Source of the DNA: Methylocystis sp. MJC1
GTDB lineage: Bacteria; Pseudomonadota; Alphaproteobacteria; Rhizobiales; Beijerinckiaceae
Direction of reading: 5' to 3'
Length of the DNA stretch: 64,000 bases
Assembly (NCBI RefSeq): GCF_026427715.1
Contig: NZ_CP107558.1
Span: 3,193,001 to 3,257,000 of the forward strand
Both the position numbers and the translations under genes were made by a program. Each line of letters starts with the position of its first letter. The stretch's first letter is position 1. A model generated the notes under the pieces. It saw nothing but the letters and a program-made list of their open reading frames with translations. It did not search any database and had not been told where the DNA came from. Positions 40,048 to 48,682 of this stretch are shown in pieces.

Positions 40048-40917
40048 TCAAGATGGCGTGACGGAAGCGCCATGCGCGTTCGCCAAGAGTAGTGACTCGG
40101 CGCGCACAGCTTCGCTCAGAAGCGTATCCCACGCGGGGATGTCGTTGTCCCACTCAATCACTGTTTGAACGGGTCCACGTCTCGCAAGCACACGCTCGTA
40201 AAGCGCCCACACGCGCCCGGCGACTTTCGAATTATGAGCGTCGATCAATAAGGGCTCACCTCCCAGATCCGTCAATTCGGCGTAGCCTGCAAGATGAACC
40301 TCCTCCACGCTGGATATTGGAAAGGCGTCGATATACTCCTCCGGTTCAAAACCATGGTTGCATGCGGAGACAAATACATTGCTCACGTCGAGTAGGAGAC
40401 CGCAGTCAGTGCGCTCGACAATCTGAGCGATGAACTCGATTTCCGTGAAACATGAACCCTCGAACTCCACATATGTCGCGGGGTTCTCCAGGAGTATCCG
40501 ACGCTGCAAGGCGTCTTGGACCTGGTGAATGTTGGCAGTGACCCGATCCAAAGTTTCAGGCGTATAGGGAAGCGGGAACAAATCGCCAAAATAGCGACCC
40601 GCGTGCGCCGACCAAGCTAGGTGTTCAGAGAAAATAGCCGGCTCGAATCGATCGACAACCCGCTTTACGCGCGCAAGATGCTCTCGGTCGATCGCCTCGG
40701 ACCCACCGATGGACAACCCCACCCCATGAATAAGCAAGCGATAGTCACGGCGGATACTTTCTAGTTGGTTCAAGCGCGCGCCGCCAGCGCTCATGTAATT
40801 TTCCGCGTGAACCTCGAGCGCGCTGACGCACCCAGAAAAGGCCAGAATATCCACGGCGTGTTCCGGCTTGAAGCCGACGCCCACGCAACCGGAACTAATC
40901 GTTTCAACGGAGCGCAT
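40048..40917 (-). CDS. bufB: BufB1, MNIO (DUF692) peptide-modifying enzyme
   Basis: 289-residue multinuclear non-haem iron oxidase of the DUF692 family (TIM barrel). Metal-ligand motifs in order are EVHAENY, LIHGVGLS, FSEHLAW, LLDVSNVFVS, VEEVHLAGY, LIDAHNS and VIEWDNDIP. Family members oxidise cysteines of a small precursor to 5-thiooxazole groups that bind copper. The probable substrate is BufA1, encoded 34 bp upstream in the same operon. Confidence 0.9.
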   Translation of the reverse strand: MRSVETISSGCVGVGFKPEHAVDILAFSGCVSALEVHAENYMSAGGARLNQLESIRRDYRLLIHGVGLSIGGSEAIDREHLARVKRVVDRFEPAIFSEHLAWSAHAGRYFGDLFPLPYTPETLDRVTANIHQVQDALQRRILLENPATYVEFEGSCFTEIEFIAQIVERTDCGLLLDVSNVFVSACNHGFEPEEYIDAFPISSVEEVHLAGYAELTDLGGEPLLIDAHNSKVAGRVWALYERVLARRGPVQTVIEWDNDIPAWDTLLSEAVRAESLLLANAHGASVTPS

Positions 40918-40951
40918 CTAACCATCCTGGCAAGACCACATGAGGCTGCGA

Positions 40952-41230
40952 TTAATTTGTGATCGGCTCGAGGCTGCCTTTTCCCTTCGGAGTAACGATT
41001 GATGTGCAAGTACCCTTTGGCACGTATTTCCAGGCATCACCCTGATAATTCTTTGTTGCTGATCCGGCGCAGCTCGTTCCGGCGCCTGCTGCACAATCAT
41101 TTTTTCCTTTCAACGACACGCCATAACATTTTTCCTGCTCCGCCTTTGCGTGAGCGGTTTCAATCGTCGAAAGCGCAGTTGCGATAGCTCCAGCGACGAA
41201 CAGCGCTGTACATTTGCTAGCGTCAATCAT
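40952..41230 (-). CDS. bufA1: BufA1 bufferin precursor (DUF2282)
   Basis: 92-residue exported precursor. The signal peptide is residues ~1-28. The mature core is [18 protein letters not shown] then SCAG and the WKYVPKGTC end, with cysteines C35, C46, C54 and C75, the four-Cys DUF2282 pattern. After modification by BufB/BufC such peptides bind copper in the periplasm. Strong ribosome site GGAGGAGG before ATG 41230. A SigF-type promoter lies ~65 bp upstream. Confidence 0.9.
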   Translation of the reverse strand: MIDASKCTALFVAGAIATALSTIETAHAKAEQEKCYGVSLKGKNDCAAGAGTSCAGSATKNYQGDAWKYVPKGTCTSIVTPKGKGSLEPITN

Positions 41231-41293
41231 CGTTTCCTCCTCCAAAAGGGGGGCAAAGGGCCCTTCCCTGCGTCGATATTCTCTAACAATTGT

Positions 41294-41318
41294 TTCGCGT
41301 TCTTACGCGGAAGGTTAC
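41294..41318 (-). promoter_or_regulatory. SigF-type ECF promoter for bufA1 operon
   Basis: On the minus strand GTAACC - 15 bp - CGAA, about 64 bp before the bufA1 ATG. One base shorter in spacing than the copies for bufA2 and tlpA. Confidence 0.6.
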
Positions 41319-41378
41319 ATCGTCGCACCGACGTCAGCCACGCTGGCGCAACTCCGAGTAATCGCGCTCAAACAAACC

Positions 41379-42170
41379 TCACGCTTTGATTTGAAGACTG
41401 ACGATCAACCCATCAGCAAACCAACCCGATAGAAAACCCCCGATAAGAACGCTTACATCATCTCCATTGTGTCTGAAGGAGAGCAGCGAGCAGACGTCGG
41501 CGAACGTTTTCGCGCGCATCGCTTCAGAAAGGGCGAGGCGCTCGTCATTATCGACGATTCTGTGGAAAGTTTCGTATTCACTCCGCCAAACTAAGACTGT
41601 CTCGTCACTATATGGGGGAGAAGCGGGAGCGGACGTCCGACCCTCGGTTAGAGACTCGTATAGCGTCGCCGTCCCACGGCTCAGGGTAAGCAAATTTGCG
41701 CTGGGATGGAATGACAAAACCAAATTCGGCCAGTCCGCGGCGTCGATCTGATGAAGCGTCTGCGCGCTCGAAGCTGGCGCATCGGCGGCGTCGAAGGCAT
41801 CCGCCAGCGCACGCTCGAAGCGCGCGAGATCACAGGCGCTACGATCTAGGCCCCAGCTATCGGACTGCTCCATAAACTCGGGGAGGCCCCTTGCGTACCA
41901 TCTTGCGTTACGATGGATCGAGGGCTTCGCCATCACATATTCTTCTACGAGCCTGCCGAAATCTTCATCGCCGAGATAGCTCCGCAAAATCGCGAAATCA
42001 GTCGAGATGAACTCGGCAAGGCGCAGACGGTAGGCATTGTAGTAAACGCCAAAAGCGGTGACGCGATCAATCAAACGTGGTTGCCCCACGAACGCCAGCG
42101 TCGTTGCGCTCGGCACTTCCGCCTTGAGGATCGCCGCTTGGAAAGCCCTCTGAAACGACAGGAGAGTCAC
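41379..42170 (-). CDS. bufC: BufC2, second DUF2063 protein
   Basis: 263 residues, diverged paralogue of BufC1. It starts FQRAFQAAILK; the pattern FGVYYNAYRLRLAEFISTDFAILRSYLGDEDFGRLVEEY is recognisable. The C-terminal part resembles a winged-helix-like domain of the family. It overlaps bufB2 by 4 nt. Expected to work with BufB2 on BufA2. Confidence 0.85.
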   Translation of the reverse strand: MTLLSFQRAFQAAILKAEVPSATTLAFVGQPRLIDRVTAFGVYYNAYRLRLAEFISTDFAILRSYLGDEDFGRLVEEYVMAKPSIHRNARWYARGLPEFMEQSDSWGLDRSACDLARFERALADAFDAADAPASSAQTLHQIDAADWPNLVLSFHPSANLLTLSRGTATLYESLTEGRTSAPASPPYSDETVLVWRSEYETFHRIVDNDERLALSEAMRAKTFADVCSLLSFRHNGDDVSVLIGGFLSGWFADGLIVSLQIKA

Positions 42171-43018
42171 GCGGGCGCCCTTTCGGCATCGACATCAGCC
42201 GCAATCTGCCGCATGCGTTCCACTTCCTTTAGTAGTTCCTCGAAAGGTGGAAAATTGTCATCGCGCTCGACCATCGTCGAAACGTTGCCAAATCTGCGCC
42301 GAGCGTGCGCATACAGTTCCCAGACATCTTCGCACACAGGCTGATCGTGCGTGTCGATTTTGTGGGTGCCATAATCGCTATGGCCGGCAAGGTGGAGTTG
42401 TGCCACTCGGTTTACCGGAAGTGCATCGATAAACGTGCGAGGCTCGAAACCGTGATTGAATCCAGAGACAAATACATTATTGACGTCGAGGAGAAGAAGA
42501 CAATCGGCGCGTTCGGCGAGCTCAGCCAGAAAATCCTGTTCCGCCATCTCGGATCCATCGACAGATACATAGGTGGAGACATTCTCGACGATCAATCGTC
42601 GACCTAGAAAGTCCTGCACGCGCGCGATGCGCTCGCTGACGTGACGCAGCGCTTCCAGCGTAAACGGTATCGGCAGTAGGTCATGAAGATTAGACCCGCC
42701 GACTCCTGTCCAGGCGAGGTGATCCGAAATCCAGGCGGGCTCGATGCGGGCGGCCAGCGCCTTCAATTCTCTCAAATAATCAAAATCGAGATCGTCGGTC
42801 GACGCCAGCGACATCGCGACGCCATGCATCACTACAGGGTAGTTCGTGCGGATGCGTTCAAGCGTCGCTAGAGGACGCCCACCAGGAATCATGTAATTTT
42901 CGGATATGATTTCGAACCAATCCACCGCGGGTCTGCGGTCCAATATGTCTGGATAATAAATTGGCCGAAGACCGAGCCCGAAGCCGAGCGAGGAAGGTAT
43001 CGTCACATCATTGCCCAT
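42167..43018 (-). CDS. bufB: BufB2, second MNIO (DUF692) enzyme
   Basis: 283-residue paralogue of BufB1 with the same ordered motifs: EIISENYM, VMHGVAMS, ISDHLAWTG, LLDVNNVFVSGFNHGF, VAQLHLAGH, KIDTHDQP and MVERDDNFP. Iron ligands appear intact. ATG 43018 (MGNDVTIPSS) is chosen over a longer frame from 43069, which would cover most of the spacer after bufA2. It lies 56 bp after bufA2. Confidence 0.9.
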   Translation of the reverse strand: MGNDVTIPSSLGFGLGLRPIYYPDILDRRPAVDWFEIISENYMIPGGRPLATLERIRTNYPVVMHGVAMSLASTDDLDFDYLRELKALAARIEPAWISDHLAWTGVGGSNLHDLLPIPFTLEALRHVSERIARVQDFLGRRLIVENVSTYVSVDGSEMAEQDFLAELAERADCLLLLDVNNVFVSGFNHGFEPRTFIDALPVNRVAQLHLAGHSDYGTHKIDTHDQPVCEDVWELYAHARRRFGNVSTMVERDDNFPPFEELLKEVERMRQIAADVDAERAPA

Positions 43019-43074
43019 GTCGAGAATTTTACGGGCGGGACGCGCGAGGTTCCGCGCGCGTCCCACCACGCGGC

Positions 43075-43344
43075 TTACATCGCCTGAACCGTACCGCCCT
43101 TGGCTTCGCAGGCCTTAGCGGATTTCTCCGGAAGCCAGCCCTGCCCCTTGCAGGAGTTCATGGCCTTGCAGGAGTTGTTCGCTGTCTTGCAGGCGCCCAT
43201 TCCCTTGCAGGAATTGATGGCCATGCAATGAACGGGCGCAGCAGCGGCTTTCTTCGCCAGAGCCGAGGACGTCGTTGCGCCGCTGGCGGCAAGGGCGATG
43301 GCGGCGGCGGCGAGAGTCGCGCCAGAAACAATGTTGGCTTTCAT
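43075..43344 (-). CDS. bufA2: BufA2 bufferin precursor
   Basis: 89-residue exported precursor. The signal peptide runs to about residue 30 (ending ALAKK). The core has repeated cysteines C40, C46, C52, C59, C65 and C79 in an NSCKG / ACKT / NSCKA / NSCKGQG pattern, characteristic of the BufA2 group and unlike BufA1. Ribosome site GAGGAAG before ATG 43344. A SigF-type promoter is at 43426-43451. It heads an operon with bufB2 and bufC2. Confidence 0.9.
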   Translation of the reverse strand: MKANIVSGATLAAAAIALAASGATTSSALAKKAAAAPVHCMAINSCKGMGACKTANNSCKAMNSCKGQGWLPEKSAKACEAKGGTVQAM

Positions 43345-43425
43345 TCGTCTTCCTCTGTGATGAACAATTAGCCTACGCGCACGACACGAGGGTGATGCGC
43401 GGTCCAACTAACCTACGCCACAAAT

Positions 43426-43451
43426 TTCGCAGCCCCCCGCGGGAAAGTTAC
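43426..43451 (-). promoter_or_regulatory. SigF-type ECF promoter for bufA2 operon
   Basis: On the minus strand GTAACT - 16 bp - CGAA, about 82 bp before the bufA2 ATG. One mismatch from the GTAACC form. Confidence 0.6.
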
Positions 43452-43696
43452 AGCACGCCGATGGAATCCAACTTGCGGCGGTGGACGCCACCAGCTGGCG
43501 GCGACTGAAATACAACCTCCGGTAGGTTGAAAGCCAGGCTTCCCCACGGAAAAATAGATGCGGGGCGTCCCCTTACGGGGAAAAGCGAGGGCATCACAGA
43601 ACGACATCATTCTGAGAGGCATTGCATTCGCGTCGCGCATAGCGGCGGGGTGTGCGCGGACGCACGTCTCCAATTCCAATGACGCAGTAATCTTTC

Positions 43697-43720
43697 CTCT
43701 GTGCGTTCTTGTGCACAGAG
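43697..43720 (+). other. Leader hairpin H1, copy 1
   Basis: CTCTGTGC - 8-nt loop - GCACAGAG, a perfect 8-bp stem. The matching site in copy 2 (44085-44108) keeps most pairs and has one compensatory T-A to C-G change. Confidence 0.5.
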
Positions 43721-43782
43721 CAGGACCGTTCGGCTTCCTTTGCGTCGCCGCGCGCCGGCTCAACGCGTCTCGAATCACAAAA

Positions 43783-43811
43783 CTGGCGCTGGCTGCAATG
43801 TCACGCGCCAG
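43783..43811 (+). other. Leader hairpin H2, copy 1
   Basis: CTGGCGC ... GCGCCAG, 7-bp perfect stem with a 15-nt loop. The same stem is at 44172-44200 in copy 2 with a different loop sequence of the same length. Confidence 0.5.
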
Positions 43812-44000
43812 AATACCCCCGCTCGTCCTATAATATACAACACACAATTGGCGAGCGTATACAATCTAGTAAAGTATAAACACACGAAAATGCCAATTAT
43901 ACCATTGACTAAGCCGTCGCCTTGTCTTGTATTAGCCGGGGCGGCACTAGGAGGGGGTGCATATGGTGACTGACACAATGAATTAAGGCTCAGCGCCACC

Positions 44001-44399
44001 TGAGAGGCATTGCATTCGCATCGCACATGGCGGCGGGCTTGTGCGTGAACGCACGTCTCCAATTTCATGGCGCAGTAATCTTTCCCCTGTGCGTCCTTGC
44101 GCTCAGGACGGGACCGCTCGGCTTCCTTTGCGTCGCCGCGCGCCGACTTAATGCGTTTCGAGATCGTAAAACTGGCGCGGACTGCATCGTCTTGCGCCAG
44201 AATAATAGCGCTCGCCATATTGTATTCATCAAACACAACTGGGGGGTGTTACTTGTATCGTAAACGTCGAATACGGAATATCTCCAACTATAACGTTGAC
44301 TAAGCCTGCGGCTTGTCTTGTATTACGCCGGGGCGGTAAGGAGGGGCTGGATATGGTAAACCGACGCGATGCATTAAAATTAGGGCTCAGCGCCGCTGG
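44001..44399 (+). repeat. Tandem duplicated leader, copy 2 (functional)
   Basis: About 399-bp unit directly abutting copy 1. It runs through the promoter/leader and the first ~16 codons of the multicopper oxidase. The ribosome site AAGGAGGGG and ATG 44353 are intact. The two hairpins at 44085-44108 and 44172-44200 match those in copy 1. Confidence 0.75.
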
Positions 44400-46089
44400 C
44401 GCAGGGATCGTGGCTCAGGAAGCGCACGCAGTTCCGCAAAGCGGTCTGCTTTTCCCCGATGGCTATGTTCCGGGGTTTCAGGCGCACCCAAGTCCGCCCG
44501 CAACGCCTTTCGCCATGCCATTGTATGTCATGCCGACCGCGCAGCCGGTGCCTGTCGGGGCCCTCGGAACGCCTCCGGATCCGGCGCGGCATCAGCGCTA
44601 CAACGAGTTTCTTCCGAAGAAATTCTACAAGCAGGTTCTGTCGGAATTTAAGTGGAACTATCATCTTGAGGGGCCTTACGCGAACGGCTCCTGGGCATAC
44701 GGTTTCAATGGCGCGACACCCGGCGAGACATTCATGGCGCGCTATGGCGAGCCGATCTTCGTTCGTCGCTTCAATAATCTGCCGCCAGTTGGCACAGGCA
44801 ATATCTCTTTCGCCTTGCCCTCGAGCACGATTCACACGCACAATGGCCACCAGGCTTCCGAAAGCGACGGCAATCCGGCGGACTTCACATTCCCCGGAGA
44901 ATTCTGGGATCATCACTACCCCAACATCTACGCCGGCAACGATCCGCGGGAAGCGCTCAGCACGCTTTGGTACCATGACCATCGTCTCGATTTCACCGCG
45001 ACCAATGTTTATGCAGGCCTAGCAGGCTTCTATCTGCTGTTCGACGAGAGCGATTCAGGTAACGAACAGGATCGGAACCCCAAGGCTTATCGTCTCCCGA
45101 GCGGCCGATATGACGTCCCGCTGATTTTGCACGACGTTCTGTTCGACCAGAACGGCCAACCGATCTGGGACTTCACCGGCGCTCATCCGGTCGCCAATTC
45201 CGGTGAAACGGGCGGCTACATCGGCAGTGACGTCTACACGAACCACGGCATGCTCGGTGACCGCTTCACGGTCAACCGCCGCATCCAGCCGTATTTTCAA
45301 GTGGAGCGTCGTAAATACCGCTTCCGTCTGCTGAACGGCGGCCCGTCGCGTCTCTACAAGCTGTACCTGACCACGCAGGGCAAGGACGCCATCCCGTTCG
45401 TGGCGATCTCGAACGACGGTAATCTGCTACCCGAGCCGATCCTGACCGACAATGTCAATCTTTGGGTCGCTAATCGCTGTGACATTATCGTCGATTTTTC
45501 GAAGTTCAACGCCGGCGACAAAATCTATCTTACCAATCGACTCGCCATGAGAAACGATGGCGCGGGCCTCGCTGGCGGTCTTCTGGACCAAGGCGACCTG
45601 ATAATGCGCTTCGATGTCGTTGGGCCTATGGTCTTCGATCCGAGTCGCATCCCAGAGCGGTTCCGCGAGCTGCCGCCGATTAACCTCAAGGACGTCAAGC
45701 GCGAACGCCTATTTGTCTTCGACTATACCAACGGTCTTTGGACGGTGAACGGAAAGCTCATGGATCCAAAGCGCATCGACGCCGCGATCGAGCAGGGCAC
45801 GGCCGAAATCTGGACTATTCGGAATGGCGGCAACAACTGGTCGCACCCCATCCACACACATTTCGAGGAATTCCAGATCATCGAAAAGAATGGCAAGCCG
45901 ATAAAGCCCGGCTCCATGCTGAACGCCCGCAAGGATGTCGTCGAACTGGCGCCGGGCGATGAGGTGAAGTTCTACGGGCATTGGCGAGATTTCTTCGGCA
46001 AATATGTCATGCACTGCCACAACGTCGTGCATGAAGATCACGCAATGATGATCCGCTGGGACATCGTGAAGCCAGGCCAGGGTTTCTAA
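44353..46089 (+). CDS. Tat-exported multicopper oxidase
   Basis: 578 residues. The Tat signal is NRRDALKLGLSAAGAGIVA. Copper motifs are in order: HTHNGH, WYHDHRLDF, HPIHTHFEEF and HCHNVVHEDHAMM (type 1 site with Cys, His and Met). Two insertions (residues ~45-95 and ~225-285) make it longer than CueO-type enzymes. A strong ribosome site (AAGGAGGGG) precedes the ATG. First gene of a + strand cluster with two Sco-like proteins, an unknown secreted protein and a cytochrome fusion. A role in Cu(I) or metal/phenol oxidation in the periplasm is likely; the substrate is unknown. Confidence 0.9.
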   Translation: MVNRRDALKLGLSAAGAGIVAQEAHAVPQSGLLFPDGYVPGFQAHPSPPATPFAMPLYVMPTAQPVPVGALGTPPDPARHQRYNEFLPKKFYKQVLSEFKWNYHLEGPYANGSWAYGFNGATPGETFMARYGEPIFVRRFNNLPPVGTGNISFALPSSTIHTHNGHQASESDGNPADFTFPGEFWDHHYPNIYAGNDPREALSTLWYHDHRLDFTATNVYAGLAGFYLLFDESDSGNEQDRNPKAYRLPSGRYDVPLILHDVLFDQNGQPIWDFTGAHPVANSGETGGYIGSDVYTNHGMLGDRFTVNRRIQPYFQVERRKYRFRLLNGGPSRLYKLYLTTQGKDAIPFVAISNDGNLLPEPILTDNVNLWVANRCDIIVDFSKFNAGDKIYLTNRLAMRNDGAGLAGGLLDQGDLIMRFDVVGPMVFDPSRIPERFRELPPINLKDVKRERLFVFDYTNGLWTVNGKLMDPKRIDAAIEQGTAEIWTIRNGGNNWSHPIHTHFEEFQIIEKNGKPIKPGSMLNARKDVVELAPGDEVKFYGHWRDFFGKYVMHCHNVVHEDHAMMIRWDIVKPGQGF

Positions 46090-46127
46090 AACACCCGGCA
46101 CGCACAATGGAATTCAAGGAGAGTCAA

Positions 46128-46814
46128 ATGAACGAGAGGCGCAAGTTCCTCGCGGGGCTGTCGCTCGCGGGTTTGCTCCCAGTCGCCAACGCCGCGCAGG
46201 CGATGACGTCGGGGCAAGAACACACACACACTCATGGCGGCGTGCAGCTCTATGGCCGTAGCCAGCTACCGGAATCGACCGTCACCACGCACGATGGCCG
46301 CACGGTGCAGCTTTACGGGGATCTTATTCGTAACAAGGTCGTCATTATCAATTTCATGTCGATTGCGAATGAGGAAAGCTTTCCGATCACTGCAAGTCTC
46401 GCAGAGGTCGCCAAGCTTCTGGGCGATCGCCTCGAAGAAGAGGTTCGGATCATTTCGATCACCGGCGATCCGGCAAATGACACGACGGAGCGCCTGGCTG
46501 CTTTCGCCGAAAAATTCGGCGCGCCGAAGGGGTGGGTTTTCGTCCGCGCTTCGTCCGAAGGCAATGCGGCTTATGCCTCGCGCCTTTATAAGCACGGGAG
46601 GGACACATCTCGCCCCGCCTCCGTCGACATCGTTCACTATGGCAATGACGCTGTTGGCCTGTGGGCCGCGTTTCCCGCATTGATCGCGCCGGAAGACGCG
46701 GCGTCGCGGATCAAGTCGGTGATGAATGGAAAGCCTGTGACGGGCGATTTCGCCCAGGCTGGCCCGCGCCGCCTCGACGAGAACGGACCATCCTTCCACA
46801 ATCGGGCCATCTAA
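46128..46814 (+). CDS. Sco-like protein lacking the copper-binding cysteines
   Basis: 228 residues. The Tat-like signal (NERRKFLAGLSLAGLLPVANA) is followed by a His-rich stretch EHTHTHGG (H32, H34, H36) and a Sco/thioredoxin-like fold: VVIINFMSIANEESFPI, then VRIISITGDPANDTTERLAAF. In normal Sco proteins the segment reads NF.FTSC...C; here both cysteines are replaced (N81, F85). It cannot bind Cu by the usual CxxxC; the His cluster could bind metal instead. Between the multicopper oxidase (38-bp gap) and an unknown secreted protein (18-bp gap). Confidence 0.75.
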   Translation: MNERRKFLAGLSLAGLLPVANAAQAMTSGQEHTHTHGGVQLYGRSQLPESTVTTHDGRTVQLYGDLIRNKVVIINFMSIANEESFPITASLAEVAKLLGDRLEEEVRIISITGDPANDTTERLAAFAEKFGAPKGWVFVRASSEGNAAYASRLYKHGRDTSRPASVDIVHYGNDAVGLWAAFPALIAPEDAASRIKSVMNGKPVTGDFAQAGPRRLDENGPSFHNRAI

Positions 46815-46832
46815 AGCTGCCGGAGCAACGTC

Positions 46833-48629
46833 ATGAACTCGAATCAAACGCGTAATGTGACGATCGCCTCCACGGCGATCGCCCTTTTCCTTGGAGGCGG
46901 TTTCGCTTTAGCGCAAGTCCCTCCCCCGCCGAACGATCGCACGCCGCAGCCGTGGCCGGCCCCGTCGGCCTACAAATATGAAGTGTCGCCGGACGGAAAA
47001 ACGACGACAGTCACAACGCCCCAAGGCAACTTCCCGCCTTCGGACCCATGGGTCAATCCGACCAACCTGTTGCCAACGCGGTACGAGAACGTAAAGGCCG
47101 CGGACGGAACCGAGATTCCGAATACCCTTTCATCCTCGCCAGAGCATCCCTACAATCTGCATGACGACCCGGTCGTCACGCCGATCAACAAGACATCGCC
47201 GACAGACGACCTCGCGGCGATCTTCAAAGCTTGGCATCGCAAGGGAAATCCCGGCAAAGGCGACGAAAGAGACGAAAGAGAAGCCTATTCGCCGGACGGG
47301 TTCAGTAAGGCCGACTTGCAACGGGCCATCGACATTCTCGAGGGCAACCCTGTTTCAGATCGCGTCTATAGCGGCATCCCCATGATGCACTATGCCGGCT
47401 CTAGTAATCTGACGCATGTCGATCCGATCAAGGACGCATCTGGAAACGTCATTGGCGGCACAGCGACGATCCACCAGGTTTGGTTTGACACTCACATCGA
47501 GTCGGACACCGCTTTCCTCGATGTGCGAGACGTCAAAGGCGTGCCGTTCACGATCAACTATATCGTCGACACGTTGAACAAGGGCCAGGACGATTTTTCG
47601 CCCATGCAGATGTATCTCGACCCGACTGCTGTTCCGGGAGCCGCGATACCGCTGGTCACGATGGATTTGACGTTTTTCCCAATGGAAGACGGCACCCGCA
47701 CGCAATACAAGCTGAAATTCGCGCCGGGTAAGAACTTCAACCTCACTTACACTTGGGGCTGGCGCCGTCATCCTCCACGCGTGCAGGTGACCGAAAACGC
47801 GTTCAAGCCCGTTGGCAAGAGCACGCCTTTGGGATGGGAGCAAGCGGTTTTCGGTTCTACGCCGCGCGCCAGCCAGGCGGACAAAGAAGCAGCGATTGCC
47901 AAAATCGGCGATCTCGCGCCCTCGAAGCGGATGTGGAAGGCATTCCGTTCTCTTTTGAACAGCGGCTACAATCCCGTTGTGATGGCGGAAGCCGAACGCG
48001 CATTCTTCCAATGGCAAGATCGTAACAGCTTGCCGGATGGCGTCTCCGAGGATCCTGACGCCGACATGACGTTGTTCTATGTCGACAACACGATCTACGG
48101 GCGCTTCAAGAAAAACAATTTCAAAAGTGAAGCTCAGCCGATTCTCGACAAGTGGCACACCCGGCCTGCAACCGTCAAAGTGAAGCTGGTCAACGGCGAC
48201 TACTTTGATCACGGCTATGTGAGCGTCGACTTCGGCGGCATGCGCGGGTGGGAGAACACCTTCCACAACACGCTGCCTGTCGGCGGCGACGGCGCGTTCT
48301 TCACCTTCGGGCGCGCCTGGTGGGAGATGAATACGCCGACGCCGATCATTATCCCAGCAGCAACGCAATCGGCGAACCCGACTCCGTCCACGCCTCCGGC
48401 GATCGATCCGGAAATCTACAAGAACCGCGAGTTCTGGATGGAGGAGAATGATCCAGAGGGCAAACGAATGTTCGCACGCCCTCGCGGGGCATCGTTGAAA
48501 ACGTCTTACGGCACCACTCTCGGTGAAGCGACGGTCATCTTGAACCTAAACTATGAGCCCTCGCTTCGTCTGCGTCTTTACCAGTTCGATCCGCTCCATC
48601 ATGAGCAGGCGATCTGGTCAATCCACTAA
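46833..48629 (+). CDS. Large secreted protein, function unknown
   Basis: 598 residues with a signal peptide (IASTAIALFLGGGFALA, cleavage near residue 27). The mature protein begins with a Pro-rich tract (VPPPPNDRTPQPWPAPSAY). It has many aromatic and His residues but no Cys, no CXXCH and no repeat that I can see; the central part contains TATIHQVWFDTHIESDTAFLDV and a TYTWGWRRHPPRVQV segment. A second Pro/Thr-rich linker is near residue 510-525. I recognise no family. The ribosome site is GGAG eight bases before ATG. Placed inside a copper-enzyme cluster, it is probably a periplasmic or extracellular partner. Confidence 0.7.
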   Translation: MNSNQTRNVTIASTAIALFLGGGFALAQVPPPPNDRTPQPWPAPSAYKYEVSPDGKTTTVTTPQGNFPPSDPWVNPTNLLPTRYENVKAADGTEIPNTLSSSPEHPYNLHDDPVVTPINKTSPTDDLAAIFKAWHRKGNPGKGDERDEREAYSPDGFSKADLQRAIDILEGNPVSDRVYSGIPMMHYAGSSNLTHVDPIKDASGNVIGGTATIHQVWFDTHIESDTAFLDVRDVKGVPFTINYIVDTLNKGQDDFSPMQMYLDPTAVPGAAIPLVTMDLTFFPMEDGTRTQYKLKFAPGKNFNLTYTWGWRRHPPRVQVTENAFKPVGKSTPLGWEQAVFGSTPRASQADKEAAIAKIGDLAPSKRMWKAFRSLLNSGYNPVVMAEAERAFFQWQDRNSLPDGVSEDPDADMTLFYVDNTIYGRFKKNNFKSEAQPILDKWHTRPATVKVKLVNGDYFDHGYVSVDFGGMRGWENTFHNTLPVGGDGAFFTFGRAWWEMNTPTPIIIPAATQSANPTPSTPPAIDPEIYKNREFWMEENDPEGKRMFARPRGASLKTSYGTTLGEATVILNLNYEPSLRLRLYQFDPLHHEQAIWSIH

Positions 48630-48682
48630 TGACTTTAACTGCAGGCGCCGATTGTCGGCGCCTGCATTTGCAACGGATGACA

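Larger units (their letters stand above)
43613..44000 (+). repeat. Tandem duplicated leader, copy 1 (degenerate)
   Basis: 388-bp direct repeat unit beginning TGAGAGGCATTGCATTCG and ending in GGCTCAGCGCC. It is the diverged upstream twin of the multicopper-oxidase leader at 44001-44399. It keeps a ribosome site (AGGAGGGGG) and an ATG at 43963, but the frame stops after seven codons (43984-43986). It includes a 26-bp block (starting GGCTTCCTTTGCGTCGCCGC) identical in both copies and two hairpins shared with copy 2. It may still carry a promoter and a decoy start. Confidence 0.75.

Noticed and set aside
37873..43451. Methanobactin operon
   Set aside because: DUF692 and DUF2063 proteins resemble MbnB/MbnC in type, but the precursors are DUF2282 and Cys-repeat bufferins with signal peptides, and there is no MbnT, MbnP/H or MbnM gene.
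43558..44263. Two similar short frames on + strand in the duplicated leader
   Set aside because: The proteins look alike only because the DNA is duplicated; neither has a good ribosome site or motif.
44227..44275. SigF-type promoter in front of the multicopper oxidase
   Set aside because: GTTACT and CGAA occur here but only 14 bp apart and with the -35 form altered; not counted as a site.
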